Source of the DNA: Microglena sp. YARC
Taxonomy: Eukaryota > Chlorophyta > Chlorophyceae > Chlamydomonadales > Chlamydomonadaceae
NCBI GenBank assembly: GCA_022414725.1
Contig: CM039462.1
Span: forward strand, 15,241,245 to 15,305,244
Length of the DNA stretch: 64,000 nucleotides
Reading direction: 5' to 3'
Shown here: positions 63,901-64,000 of the stretch, piece after piece
How positions within the stretch are numbered: position 1 is the stretch's first letter
How the letters are laid out: every line of letters begins with the position of its first letter
Translations under genes and position numbers: made by a program
Notes under the pieces: model-generated
What the model was told of the DNA's origin: nothing
The model's database searches: none
Seen by the model: only the letters and a program-made list of their open reading frames with translations

Positions 63901-64000
63901 CAATACAATGAAACAATATACAATACAATGAAACAATATACAATATGCATTACAATGAAAACAATATACAATATGCAATACAATGAAACAATATACAATA
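60970..64000 (+). repeat. AT-rich satellite, unit ACAATGAAACAATATACAAT plus ATGC(A/T)T
   Basis: Over 3 kb of a roughly 25-27-base unit in two alternating forms (ATGCAAT and ATGCATT). From about 62.7 kb a third short form without ATGCA appears, and from about 63.1 kb to the window end a 74-base higher-order unit repeats almost without change. Open frames (YNETI / HIVYCFIV) are artefacts. Confidence 0.97.

Noticed and set aside
60984..63943. Many open frames reading YNETI or HIVYCFIV
   Set aside because: They follow the satellite unit length and are not proteins.

Overview
The window is eukaryotic nuclear DNA. Host genes are broken into short exons with GT/AG introns, and the rest is microsatellites, minisatellites and degenerate transposable elements. 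A 1000-N placeholder gap lies at 25279-26278. Three host genes can be read from exons that join in phase: the C-terminal part of a lipocalin (+, 1216-4587; chloroplastic-lipocalin-like), the C-terminal part of a charged coiled-coil protein (-, 23816-18015; CCDC112-like, which hints at a ciliated cell), and the C-terminal part of the ribosome-biogenesis factor NOC4 (-, 55685-48354). A plastid-type lipocalin, a ciliary-type coiled-coil protein, a LINE that may carry two endonucleases, DIRS-like and Copia elements and very long simple repeats together suggest a flagellated green-lineage or similar algal protist. The species is inference only.

Layout. 1-5000: lipocalin 3' end inside arrays of repeated exon edges. 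5000-18000: dispersed and tandem repeats, a piggyBac-like remnant, a hAT-type MITE, foldback elements and a truncated LINE 3' end. 18000-24500: coiled-coil gene and its repeated exon edges. 25279-26278: gap. About 26300-37577: one long decayed LINE whose ORF2 order is APE, RT, RNase H, CCHC finger and a putative restriction-like nuclease. 38500-42223: MITEs and a small Copia-type LTR element. 42686-44476: PIF/Harbinger element with TTA target duplication. 44500-48300: SINE-like and satellite repeats. 48354-55685: NOC4 3' exons; its last intron holds a DIRS-like tyrosine-recombinase element and a TA-flanked TIR element. 55797-60052: (AAGC)n array. 60970-64000: AT-rich satellite with a 74-bp higher-order repeat.

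The most striking signal is that almost every exon edge in all three genes is reiterated in the neighbouring intron, or past the stop for terminal exons. Acceptor plus exon-start segments repeat upstream; exon-end plus donor segments repeat downstream. Usually only one copy of each joins in phase to a long reading frame. The introns seem to have grown by tandem amplification of units that straddle splice junctions, followed by microsatellite growth and transposon insertion. I did not run any search; protein identities rest on motif recognition, and splice joins on reading frame and GT/AG signals.
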